Assembly: GCF_018446385.1 (NCBI RefSeq)
Contig: NC_055989.1
Location: 131,839,004 to 131,903,003, forward strand
Direction of reading: 5' to 3'
Length of the DNA stretch: 64,000 nt
Source of the DNA: Zingiber officinale
Taxonomy: Eukaryota > Streptophyta > Magnoliopsida > Zingiberales > Zingiberaceae
The notes beneath the pieces are model-generated. The model saw nothing but the letters and a program-made list of their open reading frames with translations. It had not been told where the DNA came from and ran no database searches. The position numbers and the translations under genes were made by a program. Each line of letters opens with the position of its first letter. Position 1 is the stretch's first letter. Shown piece after piece: positions 22,701 to 32,541 of the stretch.

Positions 22701-25700
22701 TAGTTAGAAAAAGAGATAGAATTATAGCCTTTAAGATAATAGTGGCGAAAGAAACTATGAACATAATTAGCGTATATGCACCACAAGTAGGATTAGATGA
22801 AGCTACCAAATCAAGGTTTTGGGAGGACTTAGATGAAATATTACAAAATATTCCACCAAATGAAATGATTTTAATAGGAGGTGATCTAAATGGACATATC
22901 GGAGTGAAAAATGAGGAATATGAGAGAGTACATAGGAGTTATGGATTTGGAACGAGGAATGAGGAAAGGAAAACTATATTAGATTTTGAGATAGCATATG
23001 ACCTTATATTAGCTAATACGTTTTTTAAGAAAAGAGAAGAACACTTAGTCACATTCAAAAGTGGGAATAATAAATCGCAAATTGACTTTCTTATGATTAG
23101 GAAGAAGGATAGAAAGATTTGTAAAGATTGCAAAGTCATCCCTGGAGAAAGCTTAACTACCCAACATAGGATAGTAGTGTTAGATATACGCCTCAAACAT
23201 AGTATCAATAGAAAGAAAATATATAAATTCCTAGAATTAAGTGGTGGAAGTTAAAGGATGGAAAACAAAATATATTTAAGGAGAAGGTAGAAGTACAAGC
23301 ATTAGGTGAAATATATGATGACTCTAATACAACATGGGATAAAATGGTATCAAAGTTGAAAATAGTAGCTAAGAGTGTACTCGGTAAATCAAAGGGACAT
23401 GCACCACTAAGTAAAGAATCTTGGTGGTGGAATGAGAAAGTACAAGAGAAAGTGAAGGAAAAACGAAGAACTTATAAGGAATTATATATTTGTAAGAACA
23501 AGGAAAACTTAAAAAAATATACAATAGCCAAGAAAGAAGCTAAAAAAGTAGTGAGTGAAGCAAAAAATGAAACTTTTGAACGGTTATATCGAAAATTAGA
23601 TACAAAAGAAGGGGAAAGAGATATTTATAGAATAGCTAAAGTGAGAGAAAGGAAAACAAGAGATCTTAGCCAAATAAAATGTATTAAAGATTAATGTAAT
23701 AGGGTATTAGTAAATGATGGAGAAATAAAAGAGCGATGGAAGAGGTATTTTCATCAACTTTTTAATGAAGGTTTAGTTGACCAACTTAACTTAGGTAATT
23801 TAATTAGGTCAAATGAGCATAGAAATTTTAATTTTAATTTTAACTTCGTCATGAAGAACTTTAATGGACGTAATGGAAAAGCCGTTAGACCAGATGATAT
23901 TCCGATAGAGGTATGGAAGTGCTTAGGGAAACAAGATATTGAATGACTTACAAAATTATTTAACATGATATTGAAAACGAAAAAATGTCTGATCAATAGA
24001 GGATAAGTACTCTAATTCCCTTATATAAGAACAAGGGAGACATACAAAATTGTGCAAACTATAAGGGTATTAAACTAATGAGTCATACTATGAAATTTTG
24101 GGAAAAAGTAATAAAAATAGATTAAGGAAGGAGACCACAGTGACAGAAAATCAATTTGGGTTCATGCTTGGAAGGTCGACAATAGAAGCTATACATCTCC
24201 TTAGACAATTAATTGAAAAATATCGGGAGCAAAAACAAGATCTACACATGGTATTAACTTAGAAAAAGCTTATGATAGAGTCGCAAAAGAAATTATATGG
24301 AGAATTTTAGAAAGGAGAAGTGTTAGCGTAACATATATTGAACTAATTAAGGATATGTATGAGGATGTAACGACCAGAGTAAAGACTTCAAGCGGAGTAA
24401 CTGAAGCATTTCCAATAAAGATAGGGTTCCATCAAGGATTAGCCCTAAGTCCCTATATTTTTACACTAATTATGGATTAACTCACTGCGCACATTCAAGA
24501 CACAGTACCGTGGTGCATGTTGTTTGTAGATAATATTATTTTGGTAGATGAGACACGTGAAGGAGTAAATGCTAAGCTAGAATCTTGGAGGGAAACATTA
24601 GAAGGGAAAGATTTTAAGCTTAGTAGATTAAAGACAGAATATATGGAATTTAAGTGTAGCAATATTAGAAGTAATGAAACAATTGTTAAGATAGGAGAGG
24701 ACGAGTTGTCCGGAACCGAGAGATTTAAATATTTAGGATCATTTTTACAAAATGATGGAGGGATTGAGAGAGACGTCTTACATAGAATACAAGCAGGATG
24801 GGTGAAATGGAGGGGAACGTCAGGTGTTTTATGTGACCGTAAAGTACCTCTTAAACTTAAAGGTAAGTTCTATAAAACCGCTGTTAGACTTGCTATGTTA
24901 TATGGAGCTGAATGTTGGGCTATGACTCGAGCACATAAGCATAAGATGAGAGTTGCAGAGATGAGGATGTTAAGGTGGATGTGTGGACATACGAAGATGG
25001 ACAAAATAAGGAATGAGAGCATTAGAGAGAAAGTCGGAGTTGCATCTATTGAGGACAAACTCCGAGAGACACGTTTAAGATGGTATGGACATGTATTTAG
25101 ACGACCAATAAATGCTCCAGTTAGGCGATGTGAAACTATGATAAACATGCATATCAAACGAGGAAGAGGAAGACCAAAAAAGACTTGGTTTGCAACAATA
25201 AAACAAGATAAAATTTATTTAAATATAGATGATGATATAATAGGAGATAGAGTTCAATGGCGTAAAAGGATTCATACAGCCGACCCCACCTAGTGGGAAA
25301 AGGCTTGGTTGTTGTTGTTGTTGTATTTAAATTTATAATTTATAATTTATTAAGCTCATTTAAGCTCGATAAAAGCTTGAATAAGCTCGTGAGCCATGAA
25401 TATATTCATTAAATAAAGCTCGAGTTCGGCTCGATTATAAACGAGTCAAACTCAAACATTCAAGAGTTCGGCTCGACTCAGCTTGATTACACTCTTATTC
25501 ACTCGAGACTGAATTTGCCCCTTTCGCAATACAAAATGTGTTAGTCCAATAGAAAAATATCTAACCTGCAAAACAAAGTTAGTACAATAATAAGGTAACA
25601 GTAATAATTAGTTCCTGTCTTTCCAAGACTAGGAACTAGTCATGGTCTCAACTTAGGTTTCCAAAATGGACCTAAACTGGACCTTCGCCTAAAGTCCCCA

Positions 25701-28218
25701 ATTGGGACTTGTCCTCACTAGAACACTCTCCTCGAGTGACTTACCTTACTTACCATGTAGAATCGCTTGACTCTTCCTTGGTCCACCAGGTCTTCCCGCC
25801 AGTTGTCAGGTCCGTAGACCTAACTAGATTTCGGCTAGCTGTCAGGTCCCGCAGATCCAGCCAAACTTTCCGTCAGATATCGGATCACTTCTTGATCTAT
25901 CTGGACTTCTACACCAGCAATCAGGACCTCCAGAGCTAGCTGGATTTCAGTTTTGAGTCAAACCAGTCAAAGTCCTGCACACTTGGTAGTAAAAATTAGG
26001 TCAACAACATATCTAACTTTAATCCACTTATCATTCATCAAAATTTTGGTCTGAAAATTGGTGTCAAATACAGCAAGACTATACATGTTTCTTCTATCTC
26101 ACCCAAACTAGTATTGCAGAGAGCAACTAAGCATGCAGCACAGATTGACATGATCCTAGAGGAAGGTGAGTGATTGGGGGATCTTTCTGAGATCAATATG
26201 TACCAGATGCATCAACGTCGTAGCTGGATGCACCAGAAGTCATGAAGCCTGAAAATAACAAGTACTTGTCTATTCATTATATGGCACTTCTAATGAATTT
26301 GTATCTTTGTCTCAATCTTGCATAGACATATGCATGTTCAAGCCTCACCGCATTAAATTTCTCATTTTTTTCCCCTTACAAACCAACTCTTTTGATTGTT
26401 ATGTACAGGTTATATTGCTTGCGCACTTAAACGCAGAGCTACTAAAGCAAAACTTCACAGCGCAGTAAGGCATTTTTCGGACAATTTTTAAACTGCATCG
26501 CATCTCGGACCAATATAACGTATGCTTTATCATGAAAAAAAGACTTCCTTTTCCTTCAATTTCAGTTGTTATACTTTCTAGAACTGATTTATATTCATCT
26601 GATACTAAAATAACTGTCGTAGTTTATTTCTGTCAAGATCCTGCTTAGTATGTTGGTTACCAACATTACCACATGATCAGATGCTCTAGTCAATTCTGTT
26701 GCCACTCCTTTATTAAAGTTGGTGTAACCCGTGTAGAATTTAAGTGTGTTTGGAAATATAGGGCAACTTCTTGAGCTGTAACTTGGTGTAGGATTTCTGT
26801 GTTCCTCAATATATAAACCAACCATGTGAGCAAAGGACAACTTTTCTTAATTATTTGGACGTGATTGAAATGATTATTTACCATTATTGATGAAACAGTG
26901 AATGGTATTTTTCAAATCATTGATTTTCTTTAGGTTGTTGCTTGTACCTTCCGGCATTAATGCATCCACCTTGAAAGATGCTTTAGAACCAAAGAATAAG
27001 ATTGTAGAGTGTCCTTTTTTCACTTATTTTGCCTGGACCATACACATAAAAGATGAAAAGAGATGTAATAAAAAGTGATGAGATGGAAGATAACGATGTG
27101 ATGCAAAATGTCAAAGGCGAAGCACGTGAGGTTTAATTACCTCAATAATTGATAGTTAGCTTTGATTTTGGCTTTCATTTGAGTGATCAAGATCCCAGCG
27201 TCGAGTCAACAGAGTCCTAAGTCATCGATTTTGTGAGTTGGACTTTTAAAGAACTCTTAGTGCGAAGCATCTTGCGCAATTTCTTATGAAGATGTTTTGA
27301 GAACTTGAGTCTCACAACTCAACAACCGTAAGTGTGTAATGAAAGAGTTCCAGCATGTTGATTGATTCTCTGTACTGTGGGTTTAAAACCCACAAGGCTT
27401 TGAATTCAATGAAAGACGAACACATCATCTCACACCGACTCATCACTTGCCTAAGCCCTCCATCTAGAATTCCTTCCCAACTCACAGGCCTTCTCTCTGA
27501 CTCATCCACTATAATCATAAAACTAAACTAAAACCAGCTCGACTGAACCCGCAAAACTTGGGTGCATTGAACTCCATCTCATCACATCCCAACTACTTTA
27601 GCCTAACAATTAATTCACAACTAGACCGAGTTCCTTCTAACTTGATTCCTCTCGCTCTGTTGCTAACTTACGTCCGAACCAGACTGTCCTAGTTGGCAAA
27701 CTTATGTAAGTTATCAATGTACCATGTCACACATTTTGCATAAGTGGATGTTTAAATTACAGAGAAGTGAGTGTGTATAATCCCAGTACCCAACGATGTA
27801 ACTTTCTTTTATATTGTCACAATAAACTACATTAAAAAGCAACTAAGGTATCTTACCAGTTATCTTTTTGTGTGTTTATTTTATTATTATTATTATTATT
27901 GTTATTATTTTTGAATGGTGATATCATGCCAGTTGATCAATGAATCTTTTCTGCTGTAGGAATTCAATTCATGTTTATCTCATGACGAACTTCACAGCTG
28001 GAAGAAGTAGCTTTATCTATCATAACTAATGGCCTCTTTGATCAAGATACAAGGAATGTATCGACAAGGTGGAGGTTCGTCCACTTATGTTCTCTTAATA
28101 AATTCCTTTATTGTTTTGGGGGGCATTTTCAACTGTTGCGTGTGCTTTAGTTCTTATTCTGTCCTTCAAAGCACAAGGTTAAACCACACCCTGCAGGAAT
28201 GATGTGCATCCGGTTTGA
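7772..28218 (+). CDS. Unrecognised 63-residue membrane-anchored protein, four exons
   Basis: I do not recognise this protein. Four exons join with consistent phase and GT/AG borders: 7772-7808, 26409-26464, 27998-28074 and 28197-28218. They start MWGLVLFFCGLGGYIACALK and end NVSTRWRNDVHPV before TGA. Residues 1-18 form one hydrophobic segment, followed by a strongly basic patch (KRRATKAK) and a soluble tail (LEEVALSIITNGLFDQ). This is the layout of a small type III or tail-in-cytosol membrane protein. The promoter is shared with NOP10, which starts about 300 bp away on the other strand. Intron 1 is about 18.6 kb and full of nested transposons. The short exons make the model easy to misread: phase and splice sites agree at every junction, but no family match supports it. 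An extra exon near 8768 (after CACAG) is possible. Confidence 0.5.
8990..10192 (-). repeat. Solo-LTR-like copy of a copia-type element
   Basis: The left end TTGGATCGCTAGAGGGGGAGGGGTGAATAGC has the same arrangement as the LTR termini at 11321 and 21181 (GGATNGTTA/CGCAC..GGGGGTGAATCA) but is a different subfamily. It holds the telling body phrases: a ticket of cut-price-like GGTTCACAAGCCGCAGGTTGC, a run of CGGTCAACCGGT-like motifs and a transcription-end-like region. The right end near GTCCACGCCA is the presumed 5' end in minus orientation. No internal domain adjoins it, so it reads as a solo LTR. The ends are approximate and no target duplication was fixed. Confidence 0.45.
10942..11100 (+). 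repeat. Diverged direct repeat, copy 1 (copy 2 is split by the copia insertion)
   Basis: The phrase from AAATTTATAATTCT through ACATAGAGAAACTATACAC to AAACTAGGATTGTAGAG is matched, with many substitutions, by 11265-11320 joined to 26079-26165 (ACATAGAGAACTATA, then CATGTTTCTTC and AAACTAGTATTGCAGAG). The second copy is contiguous only once the copia element at 11321-26078 is taken out, which independently supports the borders of that element. Confidence 0.6.
11321..12584 (-). repeat. 3' LTR (minus-strand sense) of the SIRE-like copia element
   Basis: About 1.26 kb. It aligns by eye over its whole length with the right LTR: the GGATTGTTATGCACGTGAG start, the ACTCCTACTCCAAGACTCAAG phrase, GGCGCC-rich stretches near 11820-12010, the CCAGGTCTTC..CAGGTC region near 12300-12450, and the GACCATTGGTGTCAAAT end. 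It keeps the uninterrupted site that was later hit by the hAT-like insert in the other LTR. Confidence 0.8.
12585..12597 (-). other. Polypurine tract of the copia element
   Basis: On the minus strand AAAAGGGAGAGCT lies directly before the LTR, the position where a polypurine tract primes second-strand synthesis. This fixes the sense of the element as minus. Confidence 0.6.
12598..15880 (-). other. Degraded internal spacer of the copia element
   Basis: No gene is supported. At 12620-13520 it is AT-rich with repeated TTTCAAAA/TTTTGAAA phrases. At 14040-14400 there is a GC-richer stretch with overlapping open frames on both strands that I do not recognise. At 15360-15470 GGCGCCTTC phrases recur that are also typical of this element's LTRs. 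At 15480-15710 it is almost purely AAATTTTAA-type low complexity. SIRE-lineage elements are known for long noncoding or env-like regions after pol, which fits this position. Confidence 0.45.
15881..18860 (+). mobile_element. Plus-strand fragment of a related copia element (gag C-terminal region and spacer)
   Basis: The open stretch 16272-16769 begins MMENQVLRSRLDNMEKTLKR and ends in FWVPRSIFSTP. This is the coiled-coil and Lys-rich linker that lies behind gag in SIRE-like copia elements of monocots. It is followed by a long noncoding spacer with a GTGTGCCAATAGGGGGTGAATG phrase near 18780, typical of the same group. Orientation is opposite to the enclosing element, so it is a nested or rearranged piece. 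Its borders are set by where plus-sense text stops and minus-sense text starts, and are approximate. It is a broken fossil without pol. Confidence 0.5.
18036..18215. repeat. Cluster of short inverted repeats built on CAATCGAT
   Basis: In 180 bp there are at least five consecutive inverted repeats with arms of 7-9 bp and loops of 2-4 bp, for example CAATCGATC/GATCGATTG near 18037 and again near 18067, AATCGATCC/GGATCGATT near 18151, and TCAATCGATTGA near 18181 and 18202. It lies in the spacer of the plus-strand copia fragment. The same motif reappears as an inverted repeat near 35998 and 37984. Confidence 0.75.
19600..20911 (-). mobile_element. gag region of the SIRE-like copia element
   Basis: On the minus strand the region from 20911 shows the gag pattern of plant copia elements (a start near MAxNEG, then DDFPYWKRRMEVYLKTDIDQW), and 20090-20040 carries a zinc knuckle CFRCNKKGHFKHEC (CX2CX4HX4C). 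It lies about 270 bp behind the primer-binding site, as expected. The frame is broken a few times. Gag would bind the element's RNA and build its particle. Confidence 0.8.
21167..21178 (-). other. Primer-binding site of the copia element
   Basis: On the minus strand TGGTAGCAGAGC lies two bases behind the LTR end (CCAACA). It matches the plant initiator Met-tRNA site TGGTATCAGAGC at 11 of 12 positions. Confidence 0.75.
22226..22400 (+). repeat. Two tandem ~88 bp units in the LINE 5' region
   Basis: The phrase GCAGGGTCCGACTGTAACGT, then TCTCGGCAAGGACC, then CTACATCTCCAGAAC, then GGGTGTAGTG is repeated with few changes about 88 bp downstream. Tandem 5' units of this kind often act as LINE promoters; that role here is an inference. 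Confidence 0.7.
24517..25293 (+). CDS. LINE reverse transcriptase C-terminal region (partial)
   Basis: The longest intact piece of the LINE polyprotein, 258 residues. It begins at the catalytic box (MLFVDNIILV) and continues through the thumb motif (GTERFKYLGSFLQNDGG) and the RTE C-terminal domain (GAECWAMTRAHKHKMRVAEMR, RMLRWMCGHTKMDKIRN, RLRWYGHVFRRP, KRGRGRPKKTW). It ends ADPT, the normal end of the plant RTE protein. The Asp-Asp pair of the box is changed (Asp then Asn), so the enzyme should be dead. Confidence 0.85.
   Translation: MLFVDNIILVDETREGVNAKLESWRETLEGKDFKLSRLKTEYMEFKCSNIRSNETIVKIGEDELSGTERFKYLGSFLQNDGGIERDVLHRIQAGWVKWRGTSGVLCDRKVPLKLKGKFYKTAVRLAMLYGAECWAMTRAHKHKMRVAEMRMLRWMCGHTKMDKIRNESIREKVGVASIEDKLRETRLRWYGHVFRRPINAPVRRCETMINMHIKRGRGRPKKTWFATIKQDKIYLNIDDDIIGDRVQWRKRIHTADPT
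26600..27990. other. Intron 2 of the 63-residue gene, nothing else recognised
   Basis: No supported gene. It holds a TTA/TTG microsatellite at about 27880-27910. A TE-like stretch around 27100-27700 is of unknown type, with short open frames only. Confidence 0.45.
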
Positions 28219-30923
28219 TGTGTTCTATCTCGTTATTGTGAGAGATCAGTTTCCTCACCAATGGCTTGATCATTAACCGAGTCATATGGTACCGGTTTTA
28301 TCATGTTAATGGCGCTCCTCTAAATAGTTAGTGGTTAAGATTTGAGAATCATTCCAATTCATTGCTTAACTATTAGATAGCCATTTGGTGGTCCACGTAA
28401 ATAATTGATGAAATAACCTCTAATTTGGTAAGGTTGTCTTTCCTAGGACTCCGTATTGACGGAAACTCCGTGCACCAGACTACTCTTTTATAGTCTCAAG
28501 TTTCATAATCTTAGATCCCATTTTTATAAAGTTCTCGAGTAGTTGGTTGATCATAGATTATAATAATCAACATCAGTGACTTATTTGGTTTAATAAAAGA
28601 AAGCATCCAAATTTGTCGACTTAAGTTGACTTATTGTTTACTTATTTCTTGTATTGGTAGACAAATGCAATCTATTTTTCATCGTATTAGTGATATATTG
28701 CATAAAGTGTCTTTGAAATTTGTCACATCGTACTAGGTCAATTGTGTGAATATTCTTGCAAGTTAATCATAGGTTATGCTTTGGTTTAATTAAACCAACA
28801 CATTGAAGTTTGTCAACCTAAGTCGACTTACTTTTTACCTAACATTTTCCCCAATATTAGTAGGCAACCACACCGGATTAGTGATGTACCGTATGCAATG
28901 CGTTCTATTGTACTAGTTCGATTGTGTTATTAAGCAGATCGAAAGATGAACATCTGCGATCACTTGACCATTTTAGATGGAGACTTTGTCCATTAACTAT
29001 TTGGTGGTCCATCCAAATTCACATTGATGAGCAAGCTCATGGTTCCTGAGGTTAACTCATGCCACACAATTTGGATCAAGTTGGACTCATTATTTTTATA
29101 GTTTCCAAATCAGTTGGTTAAACATGGACCATTTCAATCTACATCATTGACTTAATCCAATTAAGAGGTTAAAATCATGGTTTGAAAAATCGTGATCCGT
29201 ATCATAAGATCGAACGATCCTATGATCCAAAAGCACCAAATCAGGGTTGTTTTTTGGGACGGAATCATAGCAAGATCGTTGGGATCATGTAGAAACGATG
29301 GAATCGGTACAATTATATGTTACAAACGATTTTACATACAGTTTAAAATTTTGACATCGAAAGCATGGAAACCATTGACGGGCTGCCAACGACAAAGGAG
29401 GGGATGCACAAGAGTGCGCGAGGAGGTCGTGCCCACAGCTTGTGGAAGGCTTGCGTTGGTGGGTGGCTGGCAACGGCATCGACAACATGAACGCATAGGT
29501 GAGGGGAGTAACAACATCCTCGTTGGAGGCAGCGGGCAGGTTTTTAATAACCTTAGTTAATTGATTTCAACTCATAACTTAAATGAGATAGTTTAAATAA
29601 GTTTCCTTGAACCCTAATTAAATTATCCCGTTAAAATGTATATAAATTTATTTTAAATTTTAAAAATTATAAATAAGTTTTATTTAATTATTATTATTAT
29701 TATTAATTTAATTTATTTTAAAGATAATTTTAGTCCAATATAAAATTAAATTTGATCATCTTATCAAATACTATGGTCAAAATATTATTTAATTATACAA
29801 TTAAGATCATTATAAAAGGATGAATGGTCAAATTAACAAGATGAGGTTTTTTAAGTTATTGAATTGATGTCCTGGACACTAGACTCCACCATCTCTTCCT
29901 TTGCCCCCTTGCACATGCAAAGAATAAATACCAACCAATTCTTTGTTTGTCGATCATTTGTTTTCGGTCTCTTTCATAAGTGTAACTATATCGTATACCA
30001 TAGGGTGAACGACAAAGGATGATAAAAGATAGGATAATATCGAAGTATATTTGGTCCACATCCTTCCTTATATCTAGTAAAAAAAAAAATCTTGTATATC
30101 TTGTTGTCTTTTGTCACCCTTTAGTTTCTATAAATGCCATCAGCAAATCCACACCAACCCAAATGGAAATAATGTGACTTATTTAACTCAAAAGGTCTCA
30201 TGCTCCTTCTCCAATGCCTTTCATTCAACTGGAAGACTACTCATGCAGCTGTTCTTAGCTTTATAAATGAACAATGCTGATGAGCTATACCATTTAATGC
30301 AGGGCTGGCTAGCTAGTGAAGCAGCTGTAGTGAGGGAGGACAAGCCAGCCACATGCAACTGAATTGAACAAGTAGACCACTTATAGACATTGATTGTTAG
30401 ATAAAAAAGTGTTAAAAAGTTTCTTGATTTAAAAGAAAATTGAGATGTGTCAGAGTAGAAAATGTGTGTTAATTAAGGCAGTTGTTCACTAGGACAGGGG
30501 GTAGTTCCACCCCTTAATTGCCCCTCATAATGAAGCTACAAGAAAAGCTCACAATGCATCCATGAACTTGTGCTTCCATGGCTCTATACTCGTATCCCCT
30601 CTTTCTTTGGTTTATTTACTTCATTAATACAACAATGAGTCCAGTAATTAACAGGTATTTAACAGGACAGTGCATGCGGATACAAATAATTAATTAATCA
30701 ATTAAGCTTTTGTTGATTAATTAGGGGCGACCAAGAATTAATCATCATAATCAAAGCTTAATTGGAAAAGCAGCAGCAGGAGCAGCAACAGGAGGAAGAA
30801 GATGGATAAAACTACCGGGAATGGAAATTCTGTTCTGATCAAATGAGCTGTGGAAGGTCCTTTCATGGTAGTTCTGCTGGAAGGAGGAGGAGGAGGAGGA
30901 GAGGAGGATAATGGCGGACGAGA
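28219..30923. other. Intergenic stretch with no supported gene
   Basis: AT-rich. At 29190-29330 a stretch has several GATCGAACGATCC / CGATCCTATGATCC-type phrases that look like a transposon end. A GC-richer open frame at 29192-29560 has no recognisable domain and its GC skew points to a chance frame. The last 150 bp (30770-30905) are rich in GCAGCAGGAGCAGC and GGAGGA repeats and probably belong to the 3' UTR of the KCS gene. Confidence 0.45.
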
Positions 30924-32538
30924 CTACTGCTCATTGTTGATCCAGCCGTACTTTTCGAAGTAGGGGTTGGCCAGGGTCTTGGGAGGGTAGCTGTGGATGC
31001 AGTCCTCCCAAGCTCCTTCGTCGTCGAGGTCGCGCTCCACCTCCCACACGCAGCTGTTGCACTTGAAGCCGGCGCCGAAGGTGACCATGAGCACGCGGTG
31101 GCGCTTCCGCAGGCGGCGCTTCGCCTCCATGTAGGCGAGGACGTACCAGAGGCTGCTGGCGGAGGTGTTGCCCCAGCGGTGGAGGGTCATGCGCGACGGC
31201 TCCAGTTCGTAGGCGGAGAGCCCCATGTTGCGGCCGACGCCCTCGATGACGGCGGCGCCGCCGGGGTGGAGGCAGAAGTGGTCGATGCCGGACTTGAAGT
31301 TGATGCGCGTCGCCGCCGGCGCCGCCCCGGCCTTGTTCAGCCACTTCAGCCGCTGCTTCGCCGTCCGGGCGGCGAAGAGGATGAGCTCCCGGGTGGGGAG
31401 GACTTTGGGGAGGAGACGCTGGAGGTTGTCGGTGAAGGATCGAACGGCTGCCTGTCGATGTGAGAGCATATTTTCATTTTACTCCCTAATTCTTATATAA
31501 CTATCCTGTGGTCCATGTATTGCTTCATTTTAAATTCAGTTGGGGTTGATGGGGAAGGTCAAGTCAAGGGTGTGATGAGAAGCCTTTTGAAATTATGGAA
31601 GTTAAAATATAATTTACTAAATTGGGAGAAATAGAGAGAATTAATTTGAAAAACTAAAGGGAGTAAATTGATAAAAACAGAGTAGCGACTACCTTGGGGA
31701 GATCTTTGCCGAGGAAGAAGCCGACGAGGCCTTCGTCGTCCTCCAGCTGAGCGGCACAGTTGTGCGCGTCGTCGTTGGCTCCGATGTGGGTGCGCACGAG
31801 GCTCCGCAGGCTCATCTTGGACCGCCGCCGCATCGCCGGATCATTGGAGAGCAGCATCGCGCACCCGCCGGAGCGGAACAGGCAGTTCCCCAGCATCATC
31901 GACTTGTCTCTGCCGCAGTACCAGTTGGGCCCGATCGACTCCGACGTCAGCACCACCGCCGTAGTCTTCCCCCTCACCTGGAACACGTTCCAGACGAGGT
32001 CCAGCGAGATGAGGCTGCCGCTGCACCCCATCCCGGCGAGGTTGAACGCCTTCACGTCCTCCCGCATGCCGTACCGCCGCACGATCCTCGACGCCAGCGA
32101 CGGCGCCGGCGCGAACATCGACACGTTCACCACCAACACGTCCACGTCCCGCGGCGTCACCCCCGACGCCGCCGCCCGCTTGAACAGCTCGTCCAGGGTG
32201 CTGTCCAGGCAGGAGTCCATTTCCGCCAGGCCGTCGCTGAAGGTGCAGCTCTCCTCCCGCCCCTCCACGATGTTCATCGGGCCGTACGTCTCCTCCCCGA
32301 TGCCGGAGTTGACGATCACCTTGAGCAGGAACTTGTACTCCGGGAACCCCAGCCGCCGGTTCCTCTCCACGATCTTACCGCTGAACTCCGTCGAGATTTT
32401 CCGGTCGTCGGAGGGCTTGAAACACACATAATCCACCAGGTAGCACCGTCGGTCGCGCCACCGCCGGAAAACAACCCATGCAATGTTTAAGAAGCAGTAA
32501 AAGAGCATGAAGGCGGACGCCATCGACAACAACTCCAT
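30924..32538 (-). CDS. 3-ketoacyl-CoA synthase (FAE1-type, KCS12-like)
   Basis: KCS enzymes condense malonyl-CoA with a long-chain acyl-CoA, the first and chain-length-deciding step of very-long-chain fatty acid synthesis in the ER, feeding cuticular wax and other lipids. Two exons join in phase: 32538-31693 (282 codons) and 31451-30924 (175 codons plus TAG), separated by a 241 bp intron with GT/AG ends, giving 457 residues. A hydrophobic N-terminus (residues 5-23) is the ER anchor. The catalytic Cys lies in NLAGMGCSGSLISLDL, the His in FCLHPGGAAVIEGVG and the Asn in HRWGNTSASSLWY. Other FAE1 signatures are LFRSGGCAMLL and TFGAGFKCNSCVWE. From memory the closest match is Arabidopsis KCS12, also short with an intron. 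The start is the first in-frame ATG after the 5' UTR; MASA five codons on is an alternative. The gene looks intact. Confidence 0.95.
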
Positions 32539-32541
32539 GAG

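Larger units (their letters stand above)
22191..25323 (+). mobile_element. RTE-clade LINE (endonuclease plus reverse transcriptase), inactive
   Basis: A non-LTR retrotransposon with an AP endonuclease, then reverse transcriptase, ending in a (TTG)n tail at 25309-25323, which is typical of plant RTE. Endonuclease motifs are visible: TWNIGTLTGK, CVQEIKW, GGDLNGHIG, SQIDFLMI and TTQHRIVVLD. The protein is split into several frames: 22197-22697, 22742-23254, 23344-23694 and 24517-25293, with stops between them. The reverse transcriptase catalytic box, normally FADD/YADD, reads FVDN (near 24523). Flanks TATTTAAATTATAATT (22175-22190) and TATTTAAATTTATAATT (25324-25340) look like the target duplication. 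About 170 bp at the 5' end hold two tandem 88 bp units. It sits in the left-hand part of an hAT-like element. Confidence 0.88.
21844..25497. mobile_element. hAT-like non-autonomous DNA transposon, split by a LINE
   Basis: The ends are TAGGGGTGTAA and, inverted, TAAGAGTGTAA (9 of 11 matching). The arms are rich in GAGCTCG/CGAGCTC phrases (22 to 180 bp from each end), the usual look of the widespread plant GGGTGTAAAT family. The flanking 8 bp are TTCACCCG (21836-21843) and TTCACTCG (25498-25505), the target length of hAT elements, and the sister LTR shows the empty site TTCACCCG near 12020. Without the LINE the element is about 0.5 kb and has no gene, so it was mobilised in trans. Confidence 0.8.
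11321..26078 (-). mobile_element. SIRE-like Ty1/copia retrotransposon, old and broken, with nested insertions
   Basis: Two related end copies (11321-12584, and 21181-26078 minus a nested insert) flank an internal region, and CTATA target duplications border the whole at 11316-11320 and 26079-26083. A primer-binding site for initiator Met-tRNA follows the right LTR on the minus strand, and a gag zinc-knuckle region lies behind it. A purine tract adjoins the left LTR. The internal region is degraded and mosaic, holding long noncoding spacers and a plus-strand piece of a related element at about 15880-18860. The LTRs are clearly diverged, so the insertion is old (several million years, by inference). 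It is broken in many places; no pol frame of useful length remains. It sits in intron 1 of the 7772-28218 gene. Confidence 0.82.
21181..26078 (-). repeat. 5' LTR (minus-strand sense) of the copia element, split by an hAT-like insert
   Basis: LTR sequence occupies 21181-21843 and 25498-26078, about 1.24 kb when the insert is subtracted, against 1.26 kb for the other LTR. It starts TGTTGGATCGTTACGCACGT and ends near CAAATACAGCAAGA, followed by the CTATA target duplication. Confidence 0.8.

Noticed and set aside
29192-29560. 122-codon open frame
   Set aside because: No domain, biased composition, overlapping frames on the other strand and no splice or promoter context; probably chance.
30931-31500. 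Frames of 91-156 codons overlapping KCS exon 2
   Set aside because: Shadows of the KCS coding sequence; composition is that of a reversed or shifted GC-rich exon.
31760-32490. Long plus-strand frames of 223 and 242 codons
   Set aside because: Shadow frames of the GC-rich KCS exon 1 on the opposite strand.
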